64,000 nt of DNA. Origin: Alphaproteobacteria bacterium. Lineage in GTDB: Bacteria > Pseudomonadota > Alphaproteobacteria > Micropepsales > Micropepsaceae. The DNA lies in NCBI GenBank assembly GCA_003139615.1, contig PLJH01000028.1, positions 13,510 through 77,509 of the forward strand, read 5' to 3'. Each line of letters starts with the position of its first letter. The stretch's first letter is position 1. The notes beneath the pieces are model-generated. The model made no database searches and had not been told where the DNA came from. It saw nothing but the letters and a program-made list of their open reading frames with translations. This document shows, one piece after another, positions 1 to 9,151 of this stretch. Position numbers and translations under genes: made by a program.

Positions 1-131
1 CGCTCGATCCGCTGAACTTTCATCCCCTGCGCAACGACCGCACGACGGCCATTTCGCCGGACGACCTGTTGCGCTTCCTGCGTGCCACGGAGCACGAACC
101 ACTGATCCTGAAACTTCCGGAGCGCGCCTGA
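1..131 (+). CDS. C-terminal end of a YbaK/ProX-type aminoacyl-tRNA deacylase (partial)
   Basis: The gene enters from the left edge; only about 42 codons are visible, in the frame that ends at the TGA at 129-131. The visible end contains NFHPLRNDRTTAISPDDLLRF followed by a GHEP-like turn (here TEHEP), a tail I recognise from prolyl-tRNA editing proteins of the YbaK/ProX family, which hydrolyse mischarged Ala- or Cys-tRNA(Pro). The stop overlaps the next ATG by one base (TGATG), so the acetyltransferase is probably translated in the same operon. The catalytic part lies outside the window, so the assignment rests on the tail and on the neighbouring proteostasis genes. Confidence 0.7.
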   Translation, partial: LDPLNFHPLRNDRTTAISPDDLLRFLRATEHEPLILKLPERA

Positions 132-727
132 TGCAACCCGTGACATCGCTGGGGCCGACGACATTGCGCGGACGCTTCGTCGCGCTCGAACCGCTCGAAG
201 ATCGTCATCACGCCGATCTCATTCGCGCAGCCGACGATCCCGATCTGTGGCGCTACATTCCGATCGATATCGAAAAAGGCTTCGCCGGCCGTCTGCCCTG
301 GATCATCGAAGAGATGGCGAAAGGCCGCCAGATCACATTTGTCGTGCGCCGGCTTTCCGATAATGCGGTCGTGGGATCGACATCCTACATGGCGATCACA
401 CAAGCGGATGCGAAAGTCGAAATCGGTTCCACCTGGTATGTCGCGGGCGCGCAAGGCGCGGCAGTCAATCCGGAAGCGAAATATCTGTTGCTGTCGAACG
501 CGTTCGCGGCCGGCTATAACCGCGTCGAGTTCAAGACGGATGCGAAGAACCTGCGTTCGCGCGCGGCGCTCCGGAAGCTGGGCGCACAGGAGGAGGGTAT
601 CCTGCGAGGCCATATGTGGATGCCGCAGGGCTATTTCCGCGATTCCGCCTATTTTTCGATCCTGGCTGCGGAATGGCCCGAGGTGAAGGCGCAGCTGGAA
701 GCCCGGCTTGCCGCGTTTGCCGCTTAG
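131..727 (+). CDS. GNAT-family N-acetyltransferase (RimJ/RimL type)
   Basis: A 198-residue protein with the RimJ/RimL pattern: an N-terminal LEPLEDRHHADL motif, a central beta strand with VGSTSY, and the C-terminal NLRSRAALRKLGAQEEGILR segment that shapes the acetyl-CoA pocket and in relatives is followed by a short tail, as here. The substrate cannot be read from sequence; relatives acetylate ribosomal-protein N-termini, antibiotics or small amines. The start overlaps the stop of the upstream deacylase gene by one base, implying translational coupling. Length and motif order are normal for the family. Confidence 0.85.
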   Translation: MQPVTSLGPTTLRGRFVALEPLEDRHHADLIRAADDPDLWRYIPIDIEKGFAGRLPWIIEEMAKGRQITFVVRRLSDNAVVGSTSYMAITQADAKVEIGSTWYVAGAQGAAVNPEAKYLLLSNAFAAGYNRVEFKTDAKNLRSRAALRKLGAQEEGILRGHMWMPQGYFRDSAYFSILAAEWPEVKAQLEARLAAFAA

Positions 728-815
728 TTCTACAGAACCCGCCCGCCACGCCGGGCCTTTTCTTTCGCGCCTGTAACGCCCATCTTTTGGGCCGAGAATA
801 TTGGAAAGAGTGCCT

Positions 816-1769
816 ATGCCATTGATCGGTCCTACCGGCCGCCCCGTCTCCAGCGTCGCCCCCACGGCAGCGGCGCCCGCGCCCGCAGGCGCGACGAGCG
901 CCCATATCAAGGATGCCTCGCTCGAGACCTTCGCGGCCGACGTGCTGGAAGCGTCGCGCGATGTGCCCGTGATTGTCGATTTCTGGGCGCCCTGGTGCGG
1001 CCCCTGCAAGCAGCTTGGGCCTGCGCTGGAAAAAGTGGTGGCGGAGGCCAACGGCGCGGTGCGTCTCGTCAAGGTGAATATCGACGAGAACCAGGAGATC
1101 GCCCGTCAGCTCCGCATCCAGTCCGTCCCGACAGTCTATGCATTCAAGAACGGCCAGCCGGTCGATGGCTTCATGGGCGCGATTCCGGAATCGCAGATCC
1201 GCGCCTTCGTGCAGCAATTGACGGGCGGCGAAGCGGGCGCGAGCCATGCCGATGAAGTGCTCGCCGCCGCAGATGAAGCCTTCGCTGCCGGCGATCTCGG
1301 CAATGCGGCGCAAGGCTACGGCCATGTGTTGCAGGAAGAGCCGGGCCATCCGCGCGCGGTCGCGGGGCTCGCGCGTTGCTATCTGCAAAGCGGCGATCTC
1401 GAACGCGCGCGTTCCACGCTCGGCCTCGTGCGCCCCGACGGCGCCGCCGACGAAGCGATCCGCACCGTTGAAGCGGAGTTGAAATTGCGCGAGCAGGCGG
1501 CGCAGGCCGGCGACAGCGCGCCGCTGAATGCGAAACTTGCAGCCGATCCCAACGATCATCAGGCGCGCTACGATCTCGCGCTGGCGCTGGATGCCAAAGG
1601 CGACCGCGACGGCGCGATCGAGCAATTGCTCGAACTGATCAAGCGCGACCGCAAATGGAACGACGACGGCGCGCGCAAACATCTGGTGACTTTGTTCGAA
1701 GCGATGGGTCCCACCGATCCGCGCACCATTGCGGCGCGCCGCAAACTCTCATCGCTGCTGTTCTCCTGA
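816..1769 (+). CDS. cnoX: CnoX/YbbN-like thioredoxin co-chaperone with TPR tail
   Basis: A 317-residue protein. After a low-complexity Pro/Ala N-terminus it has a thioredoxin domain (about residues 35-140) with a complete WCGPC active site at C61 and C64, followed by a TPR-like helical half rich in Ala and Glu (about residues 150-300). This architecture is that of CnoX (YbbN), a holdase that protects proteins from oxidation and hands them to GroEL or DnaK. Start 816 is chosen because GAAAGAG lies about 6 bases upstream; an in-frame TTG at 801 is also possible. Unlike the E. coli protein, both active-site cysteines are present, so redox activity is plausible. The gene runs directly into the LON-like gene. 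Confidence 0.88.
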   Translation: MPLIGPTGRPVSSVAPTAAAPAPAGATSAHIKDASLETFAADVLEASRDVPVIVDFWAPWCGPCKQLGPALEKVVAEANGAVRLVKVNIDENQEIARQLRIQSVPTVYAFKNGQPVDGFMGAIPESQIRAFVQQLTGGEAGASHADEVLAAADEAFAAGDLGNAAQGYGHVLQEEPGHPRAVAGLARCYLQSGDLERARSTLGLVRPDGAADEAIRTVEAELKLREQAAQAGDSAPLNAKLAADPNDHQARYDLALALDAKGDRDGAIEQLLELIKRDRKWNDDGARKHLVTLFEAMGPTDPRTIAARRKLSSLLFS

Positions 1770-1772
1770 GCC

Positions 1773-2423
1773 ATGGCACGATTTTATTCGCTGAACGATC
1801 TGCCGTCCGAACTCGGAATTTTTCCGCTGAGCGGCGCGCTTCTGCTGCCGCGCGGGCAATTGCCGCTCAACGTGTTCGAGCCCCGTTATCTGGCGCTTGT
1901 CGACGATGCGATGTCGGGCACGCGGCTCATCGGCATGATCCAGCCGACGGAGGCCGAAGACAAAACGCTCACTCCCCCTTTGTCGGCTGTGGGTTGCGTC
2001 GGGCGCATCACGTCCTATCGCGAAAGCGATGACGGGCGCTATCTGATCACGCTGTCGGGTCTTTGCCGTTTCAAGGTCGCGGCGGAATTGCCGCCGGGAA
2101 CGCCGTTCCGGCGCGTGCGCCCGGACTATGCGCCTTTCGCTGCCGATCTCGCGACGCCGCCGTCGGACGATTTCCCCCGCGAGCGGCTCCTCACCGCGCT
2201 CAAGGATTATCTCTCGCGCCGCGATCTCAATGCGGATTGGCATTCGGTCATGAGCGCGCCGGCGGAAACGCTGGTGAATGCGCTGGCCATGCTGTGTCCG
2301 TTTGCGCCGGCCGAAAAACAGGCGCTGCTGGAGGCGCCGGGTTGGCTTGAGCGTGTCGACACGCTGGTCGCATTGCTCGAAATGGCCGGTGCGCCGGCGC
2401 CCGGCGGCTCGACGCTCAATTGA
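1773..2423 (+). CDS. LON substrate-binding-domain protein
   Basis: A 216-residue stand-alone version of the N-terminal substrate-binding domain of Lon protease. It has the typical opening ([20 protein letters not shown]), then [11 protein letters not shown], and the [23 protein letters not shown] strand pair, but no AAA+ or protease domain. Stand-alone members are widespread; their role is unproved, probably in binding unfolded protein. It starts 3 bases after cnoX and is followed 7 bases later by a Trm112-like gene, so the whole set is probably one operon around protein quality control. Confidence 0.88.
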   Translation: MARFYSLNDLPSELGIFPLSGALLLPRGQLPLNVFEPRYLALVDDAMSGTRLIGMIQPTEAEDKTLTPPLSAVGCVGRITSYRESDDGRYLITLSGLCRFKVAAELPPGTPFRRVRPDYAPFAADLATPPSDDFPRERLLTALKDYLSRRDLNADWHSVMSAPAETLVNALAMLCPFAPAEKQALLEAPGWLERVDTLVALLEMAGAPAPGGSTLN

Positions 2424-2430
2424 GAACGTG

Positions 2431-2622
2431 ATGGAGCCGGATCCCAAGCTGCTCGAAATCCTCATCTGCCCCGTCACCAAGGGGCCGTTGACCTATGATC
2501 GCGAACGGCAGGAATTGGTGAGCAGGCTTGCGGGCCTCGCCTATCCGATCCGCAACGGCGTTCCCATCATGCTGCCCGGTGAAGCGCGCGAACTCACCGA
2601 ACTTGAACGCATCGCGAAATAG
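2431..2622 (+). CDS. Trm112-family small zinc-ribbon-like protein
   Basis: A 63-residue protein with the Trm112/YcaR pattern: [14 protein letters not shown], then [13 protein letters not shown]. In eukaryotes and archaea Trm112 activates methyltransferases that act on tRNA, rRNA and release factor; bacterial homologues are small accessory proteins with few known partners. Only one of the usual cysteines (in LICPV) is retained, as in many proteobacterial versions. The ATG at 2431 was chosen over longer in-frame extensions because it gives the family's normal length and N-terminus. It lies 7 bases after the LON-like gene. Confidence 0.88.
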   Translation: MEPDPKLLEILICPVTKGPLTYDRERQELVSRLAGLAYPIRNGVPIMLPGEARELTELERIAK

Positions 2623-2628
2623 ACACGC

Positions 2629-2988
2629 ATGAACGCGCGCCCGTGGCCAGTGGAATTGCGGCTCAATCCGACGAAGACGACGCTCACTGTTGCTTTCGAT
2701 TCCGGCGCGCGCTTCGCGTTGGCTGCGGAGTATTTGAGAGTTGAATCGCCCAGCGCCGATGTGCAGGGACATGGCTCAGGCGAGAAACAGATCGTGCCCG
2801 GCAAGCGGCAAGTGAAGATCGAAGCGCTCGAACCCGTCGGCAATTATGCCGTTCGCATCCGTTTCGACGACGGCCACGATACGGGATTGTTCACCTGGGA
2901 TTATCTGCACGAACTGGGATCGCATCACGAAACCAAATGGCAGACTTATTTGAGCGCGCTCCGGCGCAAGCATGAGACGCGGGGATAG
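2629..2988 (+). CDS. DUF971 protein (gamma-butyrobetaine hydroxylase N-domain-like)
   Basis: A 119-residue protein with the DUF971 signature: an N-terminal strand pair around LRVESPSADVQGHG, then EALEPVGNYAVRIRFDDGHDTGLFTWDYLHELG, which is the core of the family. The same fold forms the N-terminal domain of gamma-butyrobetaine hydroxylases; the stand-alone bacterial form is often linked with iron-sulfur carriers such as Mrp/ApbC. It begins 6 bases after the Trm112-like gene and ends the operon, followed by a palindromic repeat. No catalytic residues can be named. Confidence 0.85.
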   Translation: MNARPWPVELRLNPTKTTLTVAFDSGARFALAAEYLRVESPSADVQGHGSGEKQIVPGKRQVKIEALEPVGNYAVRIRFDDGHDTGLFTWDYLHELGSHHETKWQTYLSALRRKHETRG

Positions 2989-3069
2989 TCATCCTTCGCA
3001 ATCTTTCGTGCTGCCCCCCACCCGGCTCGCACATTTTGACTGGCATTGGTCAATCGCCAGGCTCGCCGG

Positions 3070-3158
3070 CCTCCCCGCAAGGGGGGAGGCGAATCCTTTT
3101 ACTTTTACCTCCCCCAATGCGGGGAGGTCGAAATCGTGAAGCGATTTCGGGCGGGGGG
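3070..3158. repeat. Intergenic palindromic GC-rich repeat (family R, copy 1)
   Basis: Short complementary blocks CTCCCCGCAAGGGGGGAGG and CCTCCCCCAATGCGGGGAGG are followed by GTCGAAATCG. The same kind of block, ending in GGTCGAA, recurs at 5347-5488, 8986-9143 and 55217-55355. It lies between convergently unrelated transcription units and could fold into a strong hairpin, so it may also terminate the upstream operon. The remaining sequence from 2989 to 3295 shows no gene I can support. Confidence 0.6.
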
Positions 3159-3295
3159 ATTCTCGACAGCACTGGACATGTGCGCCGCAATATTCAAGCC
3201 GTCCTTCGCAAAATGTTTCGTCCAGTGCGGCATGGCTTTGTCCGGAGCCATCCCTATATTCCCTCGTGAAAGAATCCTCAGGGAGGGCTGCCCAA

Positions 3296-5308
3296 GTGGA
3301 TTTGTCCAGGTTGAATTATCTCGCTGCGCACAGTTCGTTTCTTGACGCGTTGCTGATTGCGCTGTTGGTCGTTTTTGTCATCATCCTGATGAAGTCGACG
3401 CGAAACATCGGGCCGACGGAAGTGGGTCTGGTGCGCAAGCGTTTCGGCTCGCGCAAGCTCACGGGCGGCAATGCCGTCGCATTCGATGGCGAGGCCGGCT
3501 ATCAGGCGAAGCTGTTGCATCCGGGGTTGCAATTCAAACTGTGGCCGCTCTTCGACGTGACGCGCCATCCGATGGTGCAGATTCCGGCAAATCAGATCGG
3601 TGTTGTGATCGCGCAGGTGGGCGAGTCGCTTCCGGTGGGCGCGAAGTCCGGCGTCTACAAACCGGAATTCGGCAACTTCCAGGACATCGCGACCTTCGTC
3701 GCGAAAGGCGGACAGAAAGGCGTGCAGCGCCCCGTCCTGCCGCCCGGCACGGTCGTGCCGATTCATCCCGTGGGCTTTCTCGTCATCACGCGCAGCACGG
3801 TGTTCGGTGTTCCCATCGACGAAGAATATGCGCGCCTGGAATCGCGCGGCGGCCTCAAGCCTGCCTCCTTCGGGCTTCCCGATTCGAAACTGCAGGTCGT
3901 GCATATCGATCCGTCCGTCAGCGACGGCGGCAAGATCGTCGACATGATCGGCATCGTCACGACCTATGAAGGCCCGCCATTGCCCAAGGGCGCAATCGCG
4001 AACCGCATCGGAGATTTCGAAGACATCGCGGAGATGGAATCGAAACCCGCGACCAAGGACAGCGATCTCATCGAGGCGATTCTTTCGGTCAAGAACGAGG
4101 TGCACAACAACTACCAGGATTTCCAGGCGTTCCTCGATCACGGCGGCCGTATCGGCATCCAGCACGATCCGCTGATGTATGGCGCCTACAACCTCAATCC
4201 GTTCCTCGTCTCGGTCGAACTTGTTCCCATGCTCGTCGTCAATCAGGGCGAAGTGGCCGTGATCAAGGCCTATGTCGGTCTCGCGACGGAAGACACCTCG
4301 GGAGTCGATTTCAAGTTCGGCTCTCTCGTGCGCCCCGGACATCGCGGCATCTGGCAGGAGCCGATCCGCACGGGCAAATATGCTATCAATCCGCGCTGCT
4401 ACAATGCGGAGATCGTGCCCACTTTCATTCTTACTCTGAACTGGGCCGATGCGTCCTCCTCGGCGCACAATCTCGACAAGGGATTGAAACAGATCACCGC
4501 GAAGTCGAAGGAAGGCTTCGTGTTCAACATCGACCTTCAGGTGCAGATCCATGTGCCCGATACGGAAGCGCCGAAGGTGATTTCTATCGTCGGCACCATG
4601 CTCAATCTCGTGAACGAGGTGCTGCAGGCCGCGGTCGGCAATCATTTCCGCGACAAGCTGCAATCCATGCCGGCAATCGATTTCATCGAGAAGCGCCAGG
4701 AAGTGCAGGCGCAAGCCCAGGCGCACATCACCGAGAAGCTGAAGGAATACCGCGTCGAGACGCGCGGCGTTTACATCCAGGACGTGATCTTTCCGCAAGC
4801 GCTGGTCGACGTGCTCACCTCGCGCGAAATCGCCAACCAGCAGAAGGAAACCTACAAAGCCGAAGAGCAGGCGCAGGGCCAGCGTCTCGTGCTCGAACAG
4901 GCGAAAGGCCGGGCGGACATGCAGGCCGATCTCGCCAAATCGTCTGTCGGCATCGACATCGCCAAGAACAAGGCCCAGGGCGTCCAGGCGGAAGCGGACG
5001 GCGAATCCTATCGTCTCGACAAGGTGGGCCGCGCCAGCGCCGCCAAGACGGAGGCCGAAGGGCTCGCGATCGCGAAGGGCCTCGAGGCGCAGCAGCAGGC
5101 CATCGGCAAAGACCAGGCGGCCCTGATCAATGCCATTCGTGCGCTCGCGGCCGGCGGACAGCGCTTCATGCCGGAGAATCTGTCGGTGACGGTCGGCGGC
5201 GAAGGCGGCCTCGGCGCGAACGTTAATGCGCTCGTGCCACTGATCATGAGCCGCCTGCAGCGCGCCACCCCGCCGGAGACTGTCGAACCCGCGCCTCCGG
5301 CGTCGTGA
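3296..5308 (+). CDS. SPFH/Band 7 (flotillin-like) membrane protein
   Basis: About 670 residues. An N-terminal membrane segment (LLIALLVVFVIILM, roughly residues 18-31) is followed by a long SPFH/prohibitin region and a C-terminal Ala/Glu/Gln-rich coiled coil (QAQGQRLVLEQAKGRADMQA, then EAEGLAIAKGLEAQQQ) as in flotillins and YuaF/YqiK-type scaffolds. Such proteins organise membrane microdomains and affect proteolysis and stress responses. The GTG at 3296 is preferred because GGGAGGG lies about 10 bases upstream and the product then begins just before the anchor; an in-frame GTG at 3266 would add ten residues. No NfeD partner is adjacent, which is unusual for some classes but not for all. Confidence 0.82.
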   Translation: MDLSRLNYLAAHSSFLDALLIALLVVFVIILMKSTRNIGPTEVGLVRKRFGSRKLTGGNAVAFDGEAGYQAKLLHPGLQFKLWPLFDVTRHPMVQIPANQIGVVIAQVGESLPVGAKSGVYKPEFGNFQDIATFVAKGGQKGVQRPVLPPGTVVPIHPVGFLVITRSTVFGVPIDEEYARLESRGGLKPASFGLPDSKLQVVHIDPSVSDGGKIVDMIGIVTTYEGPPLPKGAIANRIGDFEDIAEMESKPATKDSDLIEAILSVKNEVHNNYQDFQAFLDHGGRIGIQHDPLMYGAYNLNPFLVSVELVPMLVVNQGEVAVIKAYVGLATEDTSGVDFKFGSLVRPGHRGIWQEPIRTGKYAINPRCYNAEIVPTFILTLNWADASSSAHNLDKGLKQITAKSKEGFVFNIDLQVQIHVPDTEAPKVISIVGTMLNLVNEVLQAAVGNHFRDKLQSMPAIDFIEKRQEVQAQAQAHITEKLKEYRVETRGVYIQDVIFPQALVDVLTSREIANQQKETYKAEEQAQGQRLVLEQAKGRADMQADLAKSSVGIDIAKNKAQGVQAEADGESYRLDKVGRASAAKTEAEGLAIAKGLEAQQQAIGKDQAALINAIRALAAGGQRFMPENLSVTVGGEGGLGANVNALVPLIMSRLQRATPPETVEPAPPAS

Positions 5309-5346
5309 TCGGGCACGCGGTGCAGAGCAGCGTCTGATGCAAACAA

Positions 5347-5488
5347 TCCCCTCGCCCGCGAAGCGACAGCGAAGCGTGGGGAGGTCGAGGTAGCGACAGC
5401 GTGCCGAGCGGGTGGGGACGCGCGCGTCCGCGCGCGAAAGACTCTTTTATTTGCCCCCACCCTAACCCTCCCCACAAGGGAGAGGGGA
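5347..5488. repeat. Intergenic palindromic GC-rich repeat (family R, copy 2)
   Basis: A 140-base imperfect palindrome beginning CCCCTCGCCCGCGAAGCG and ending in CTCCCCACAAGGGAGAGGGG, with an internal GGGGAGGTCGAGG matching the core of the other copies. It fills the gap between the flotillin-like gene and the Kir-like gene and could act as a terminator or an mRNA-stabilising structure. It is more diverged than the copies at 8986 and 55217. Confidence 0.6.
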
Positions 5489-5569
5489 AATTCCGTTCTA
5501 TGCAAAAAGGTTCTCGTTGGGGAAACTCTGCTATAAGCCGGGCGAGCCCGGTCGAGATCAGCTGACTCC

Positions 5570-6490
5570 ATGACAATTCCATCGCGCCATCCGCATCACG
5601 CCCAGCATGTGGAGAACAAGCTGCCGCCTCCGCGCTATGTCAATCCGAATGCACGCCCGCGACGCGCCGTCGTCAAAGGACAGGACAGCTCACGCTGGAC
5701 GGACGTCTATCATGTCGTGCTGACGGCGCCGTGGTGGCTTTTCTTTCTCGGGCTTCTGGCGCTCTTCGGTTCGTTGAATTTGTTTTTTGCCTCCTTTTAC
5801 GTGTTCGATCCGCACGGTATTTCGAATTCACGGCCGGGCTCGTTCTGGGATGCGTATCTGTTCAGCGTGCAGACCATCGCCTCGGTCAACAGCGAGATGC
5901 TGGCGCAGTCGACCTATGTCAATATCGTCGTGTCGTTCGAGGCTTTTTTCGGCATTCTTTATATGGCGACCGTGACGGGCGTCATGTTCGCCCGCTTCTC
6001 GCGGCCCTATGCGCGCGTGCTCTTCAGCAAGGTCGCCGTGATCGCGCCGTTCGACGGCGTGCCGACTTTGATGTTCCGCGCCGCCAACCAACGTGGCAAC
6101 CAGATCTTCGATGCGTCGGCGAGCGTTTCGCTGGCGCGACAGGCGACGACGCTCGAAGGCGTGACCATGCGTCGGTTCGAAGAGCTGAAGGTGCAGCGCT
6201 CGCGTTCGCCGCTTTTTGCGTTGTCCTGGACCATCATGCATGTCATCGACGAAAAAAGCCCGCTTTACGGCGCGACGATCGATCAGCTTTACGACATGCA
6301 GTTCGAAATCCTGATCCTTCTGAGCGGCACGGACGACACGCTGGCCGATGTGATCTATGCGCGCCATTCCTATACGCCCGACGAAATTCTGATGGACCAT
6401 CGGTTCGTGGACGTGATCTCGGTCACGGCCGACGGCCGCCGGCAGGTCAATCTCCACCGCTTCCACGACACGGAGCCTTTGTCCGCTTGA
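5570..6490 (+). CDS. Kir (inward-rectifier)-type channel homologue lacking the GYG filter
   Basis: A 306-residue protein with KirBac layout: a short N-terminal slide helix with WTDVYH, a first membrane helix (WWLFFLGLLALFGSLNLFFA), a pore loop, a second helix (FEAFFGILYMATVTGVMFARFSRP), and a cytoplasmic beta-sandwich with the conserved FRAANQRGNQI, LTWTIMH-like (LSWTIMHVIDEKSPLYG) and ARHSYTPDEI motifs. The pore loop reads QTIASVNSEM at residues 101-110 where KirBac channels have T-x-GYG-D, so the potassium selectivity signature is absent. The IRK sandwich motifs make the family assignment solid; ion selectivity, or whether it conducts at all, is open. It lies alone between repeat copy 2 and leuD. 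Confidence 0.82.
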   Translation: MTIPSRHPHHAQHVENKLPPPRYVNPNARPRRAVVKGQDSSRWTDVYHVVLTAPWWLFFLGLLALFGSLNLFFASFYVFDPHGISNSRPGSFWDAYLFSVQTIASVNSEMLAQSTYVNIVVSFEAFFGILYMATVTGVMFARFSRPYARVLFSKVAVIAPFDGVPTLMFRAANQRGNQIFDASASVSLARQATTLEGVTMRRFEELKVQRSRSPLFALSWTIMHVIDEKSPLYGATIDQLYDMQFEILILLSGTDDTLADVIYARHSYTPDEILMDHRFVDVISVTADGRRQVNLHRFHDTEPLSA

Positions 6491-6524
6491 GCAGAGCGAG
6501 CCGAGCGGCTAACGTCCGCCCGCC

Positions 6525-7130
6525 ATGGACCCCTTCACGAAACTAACCGCGGTGGCCGCACCGCTCCCCATGATCAATGTCGACACCGACATGATCATCC
6601 CCAAGCAATTCCTCAAGACCATCAAACGCACGGGCCTCGGCGGGGCCCTGTTCCATGAGATGCGCACACGCCCGGACGGCAGCGACAATCCGGATTTCGT
6701 GCTGAACAAGCCTGCCTACAAACAGGCGAAGATTCTCGTCGCCGGCGCCAATTTCGGTTGCGGTTCGAGCCGCGAGCATGCGCCGTGGGCGTTGCTCGAT
6801 TTCGGCATTCGCTGCGTGCTGGCGCCGTCGTTCGCCGACATTTTCTACAACAACTGCTTCAAGAACGGCATCCTGCCGATCCCCCTGCCGCAGGAAGATA
6901 TCGACAAGCTGATGGACGATGCAGAACGCGGCGCCAATGCCGTGATCTCCATCGATCTCGAGAAACAGGAAATCCGCGGCCCCGACGGCGGCTGCCTGAA
7001 ATTCGAGATCGATCCGTTCCGCAAGCAATGCCTGCTGAACGGCTGGGACGATATCGGTCTCACCTTGCGCAACGAGAGCCGCATCTCGGATTTCGAGGCG
7101 CACCGCAAGATGGAAAGCCCTTGGTTATGA
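6525..7130 (+). CDS. leuD: 3-isopropylmalate dehydratase small subunit
   Basis: A 201-residue swivel-domain subunit of isopropylmalate isomerase, converting 2- to 3-isopropylmalate in leucine synthesis with LeuC. It shows the family landmarks: [19 protein letters not shown] near the start, then [20 protein letters not shown], and the C-terminal [15 protein letters not shown]. Length is normal. leuC is not in the window. The stop overlaps the start of the enoyl-CoA hydratase gene (ATGA at 7127-7130), so the two are coupled. Confidence 0.96.
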   Translation: MDPFTKLTAVAAPLPMINVDTDMIIPKQFLKTIKRTGLGGALFHEMRTRPDGSDNPDFVLNKPAYKQAKILVAGANFGCGSSREHAPWALLDFGIRCVLAPSFADIFYNNCFKNGILPIPLPQEDIDKLMDDAERGANAVISIDLEKQEIRGPDGGCLKFEIDPFRKQCLLNGWDDIGLTLRNESRISDFEAHRKMESPWL

Positions 7131-7870
7131 GCGAAGACCTCGTCCTGCGCGACGAAAAAGACGGACTTTGCACGCTCACGCTCAACCGGCCGCAGAAGCT
7201 GAATGCGCTGAACTATGACGTGTTCAAGGCGCTGGCGGCCCATATCGATCATATCGAAGCCAACAGCGCGAAGATTGGCTGTGTCGTACTGCGCGGCACC
7301 GGCCGCAGCTTCTGCGCCGGTCACGATCTCGACGATATCGGCGGCGGCGGTGAAGGCGGCCATGTCGCAAGTTTCGAAAGCAGGACCATCGAGCGGTTGA
7401 GCGAATTGCCCATGCCGGTCGTCTGCGTCGTGCAAGGGCATTGTTTGACAGGCGGGCTCGAACTCGCGCTGGGGGGAGACATTCTGATCGTTGCGGAGTC
7501 AGCGAAACTCGCCGACACGCATGGCAAATGGGATCTCGTGCCTGTGTGGGGCATGAGCCAGCGCCTGCCGCGCCGGGTCGGCCGCGCCAAGGCGATGGAG
7601 ATGATGTTCACCTCGCGCACCTATTCTGGGCGTCAGGCCGAAGCGATGGGTCTCGCCAATTTCTGCGTGCCCGATGCCGAACTTGATGCGGCGGTCGATG
7701 CGTTCGTGAAAGAGGTGCTGGCCAATTCCTGGCGCAGCAACCGGGCGAACAAGAAGCTGCTCTCCGACACCGAAACGATGAGCCTGAAGGCCGCGCTGGC
7801 CCATGAGATTCACCGCAGCGAAGGTCGCGGCCCCGAAATGGTCGAACGCCTGAAGCGCATGCGCAAATGA
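7127..7870 (+). CDS. Enoyl-CoA hydratase/isomerase family protein within the leu operon
   Basis: A 247-residue crotonase-fold protein. It has [13 protein letters not shown] near the start, the oxyanion-hole loop [16 protein letters not shown], and the second helix [18 protein letters not shown], followed by [25 protein letters not shown]. Members hydrate enoyl-CoA or act as related lyases and isomerases; the exact substrate is not readable. It overlaps leuD at its start and leuB at its end, each by four bases (ATGA), so it is almost certainly translated together with the leucine genes. A link to branched-chain acyl-CoA metabolism is an inference from that position only. Confidence 0.88.
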   Translation: MSEDLVLRDEKDGLCTLTLNRPQKLNALNYDVFKALAAHIDHIEANSAKIGCVVLRGTGRSFCAGHDLDDIGGGGEGGHVASFESRTIERLSELPMPVVCVVQGHCLTGGLELALGGDILIVAESAKLADTHGKWDLVPVWGMSQRLPRRVGRAKAMEMMFTSRTYSGRQAEAMGLANFCVPDAELDAAVDAFVKEVLANSWRSNRANKKLLSDTETMSLKAALAHEIHRSEGRGPEMVERLKRMRK

Positions 7871-8976
7871 ACCGTATTCTTCTTCTGCCCGGCGATGGGA
7901 TCGGTCCCGAAGTGATCGCGGAAACGCGCCGTGTGCTCGGCTGGTTCGCGCAGAACCGCAACATGTCGTTCGACATCGAGGAAGACCTCGTCGGCGGCGT
8001 GTCCTTTGAGACCTATGGCACGCCGGCCACCGACGCGATGATGGCGAAGGCGCTTGCGGCGGATGCGATCCTGTTCGGCGCGGTCGGTGGTCCGCAATGG
8101 GATCCGTTGCCGTTCGCGCAGAAACCCGAGCGCGGGCTGTTGCGCCTGCGCAAAGACCTCGAACTGTTCGCCAATCTGCGCCCGGCCCTGTGTTTCGATG
8201 CGCTGAAAGATGCGTCAACTCTCAAACCCGAAATCGTTTCAGGCCTCGATATCCTCATCGTGCGCGAACTGACGGGCGGGGTGTATTTCGGCGAGCCGAA
8301 GGAAACGACGACGCTTGCCAATGGCGAAAAGCGCGCCGTCGATACGCAGGTCTATACGACCAGCGAGATCGAACGCATCGCGAGAGTCGCATTCGAGCTG
8401 GCGCGGCTTCGCGACAAGCGCGTCGTCTCGGCCGAGAAATCGAATGTGATGGTGACGGGCGTGTTGTGGCGCGAGGTCGTGACCCGCGTGCACAAGGCGG
8501 AATATTCCGATGTCGCGCTTTCGCACATCCTCGCCGACAATCTCGCGATGCAGCTGGTGCGCAATCCCAAACAGTTCGACGTGATCGTCACAGACAATCT
8601 GTTCGGCGATGTCTTGTCCGACGAAGCGGCCCAGCTCACGGGCTCGATCGGCATGCTGCCGTCCGCGTCGCTGGGTGCGAAGGATGCAAAAACAGGCCGC
8701 CAACCCGCACTCTATGAGCCGATCCATGGCAGCGCGCCGGACATTGCCGGCAAAGGCCTCGCCAATCCTATCGCCTGCATCCTCTCGCTCGCGATGTGCC
8801 TGCGTTATTCCTTCGGGCGCATCGACGACGCGAAGCTGCTCGAAACTGCGGTCGAGCGCGTGCTGGCCGAAGGCTATCGCACCGCCGACATCATGCAGCC
8901 CGGCATGACCAAGCTCGGCACGCAGGAAATGGCGAGCACGGTGCTGAAGGCGCTGGATGCGCTGGCGGCGGGGTAG
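7867..8976 (+). CDS. leuB: 3-isopropylmalate dehydrogenase
   Basis: A 369-residue protein that oxidatively decarboxylates 3-isopropylmalate with NAD in leucine synthesis. It has [14 protein letters not shown] at the N-terminus, [16 protein letters not shown] for substrate recognition, [14 protein letters not shown], the catalytic Tyr region [13 protein letters not shown], the [20 protein letters not shown] metal/NAD motif and [18 protein letters not shown]. All catalytic motifs are intact and length matches the family. Its ATG overlaps the stop of the preceding hydratase gene. A long hairpin repeat follows the stop by about 10 bases. Confidence 0.97.
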   Translation: MNRILLLPGDGIGPEVIAETRRVLGWFAQNRNMSFDIEEDLVGGVSFETYGTPATDAMMAKALAADAILFGAVGGPQWDPLPFAQKPERGLLRLRKDLELFANLRPALCFDALKDASTLKPEIVSGLDILIVRELTGGVYFGEPKETTTLANGEKRAVDTQVYTTSEIERIARVAFELARLRDKRVVSAEKSNVMVTGVLWREVVTRVHKAEYSDVALSHILADNLAMQLVRNPKQFDVIVTDNLFGDVLSDEAAQLTGSIGMLPSASLGAKDAKTGRQPALYEPIHGSAPDIAGKGLANPIACILSLAMCLRYSFGRIDDAKLLETAVERVLAEGYRTADIMQPGMTKLGTQEMASTVLKALDALAAG

Positions 8977-8985
8977 ATAAATTTT

Positions 8986-9143
8986 CCACCCTCCCCTTGC
9001 GGGAGGGTCGAAAAATTCGAGCGCAGCGAGATATTTTTCGGGGAGGGGCAAGACCACCGCAACCGGAGGCTTGCCCCTCCCCGAAGTTTTCTTTTCGCTG
9101 GCACTCAAAGAAAGCCTTCGACCCTCCCGCAAGGGGAGGGTGG
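8986..9143. repeat. Intergenic palindrome with perfect 27-base arms (family R, copy 3)
   Basis: The outer arms 8986-9012 and 9117-9143 are exact reverse complements (starting CCACCCTCCCCTTGCGGG). Inside lie a second stem (CGGGGAGGGGCAAG against CTTGCCCCTCCCCG) and a TCTTTTCGCTGGC block that is also present in the copy at 55217. The element separates leuB from a gene running the other way and could fold into a very stable structure acting as a bidirectional terminator. Confidence 0.8.
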
Positions 9144-9151
9144 ATGTTTAC

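Noticed and set aside
3278-4798. A 506-codon frame antisense to the SPFH gene
   Set aside because: Same shadow effect; composition is rich in Arg, His and Asp with no domain, while the plus frame is a clear flotillin-like protein.
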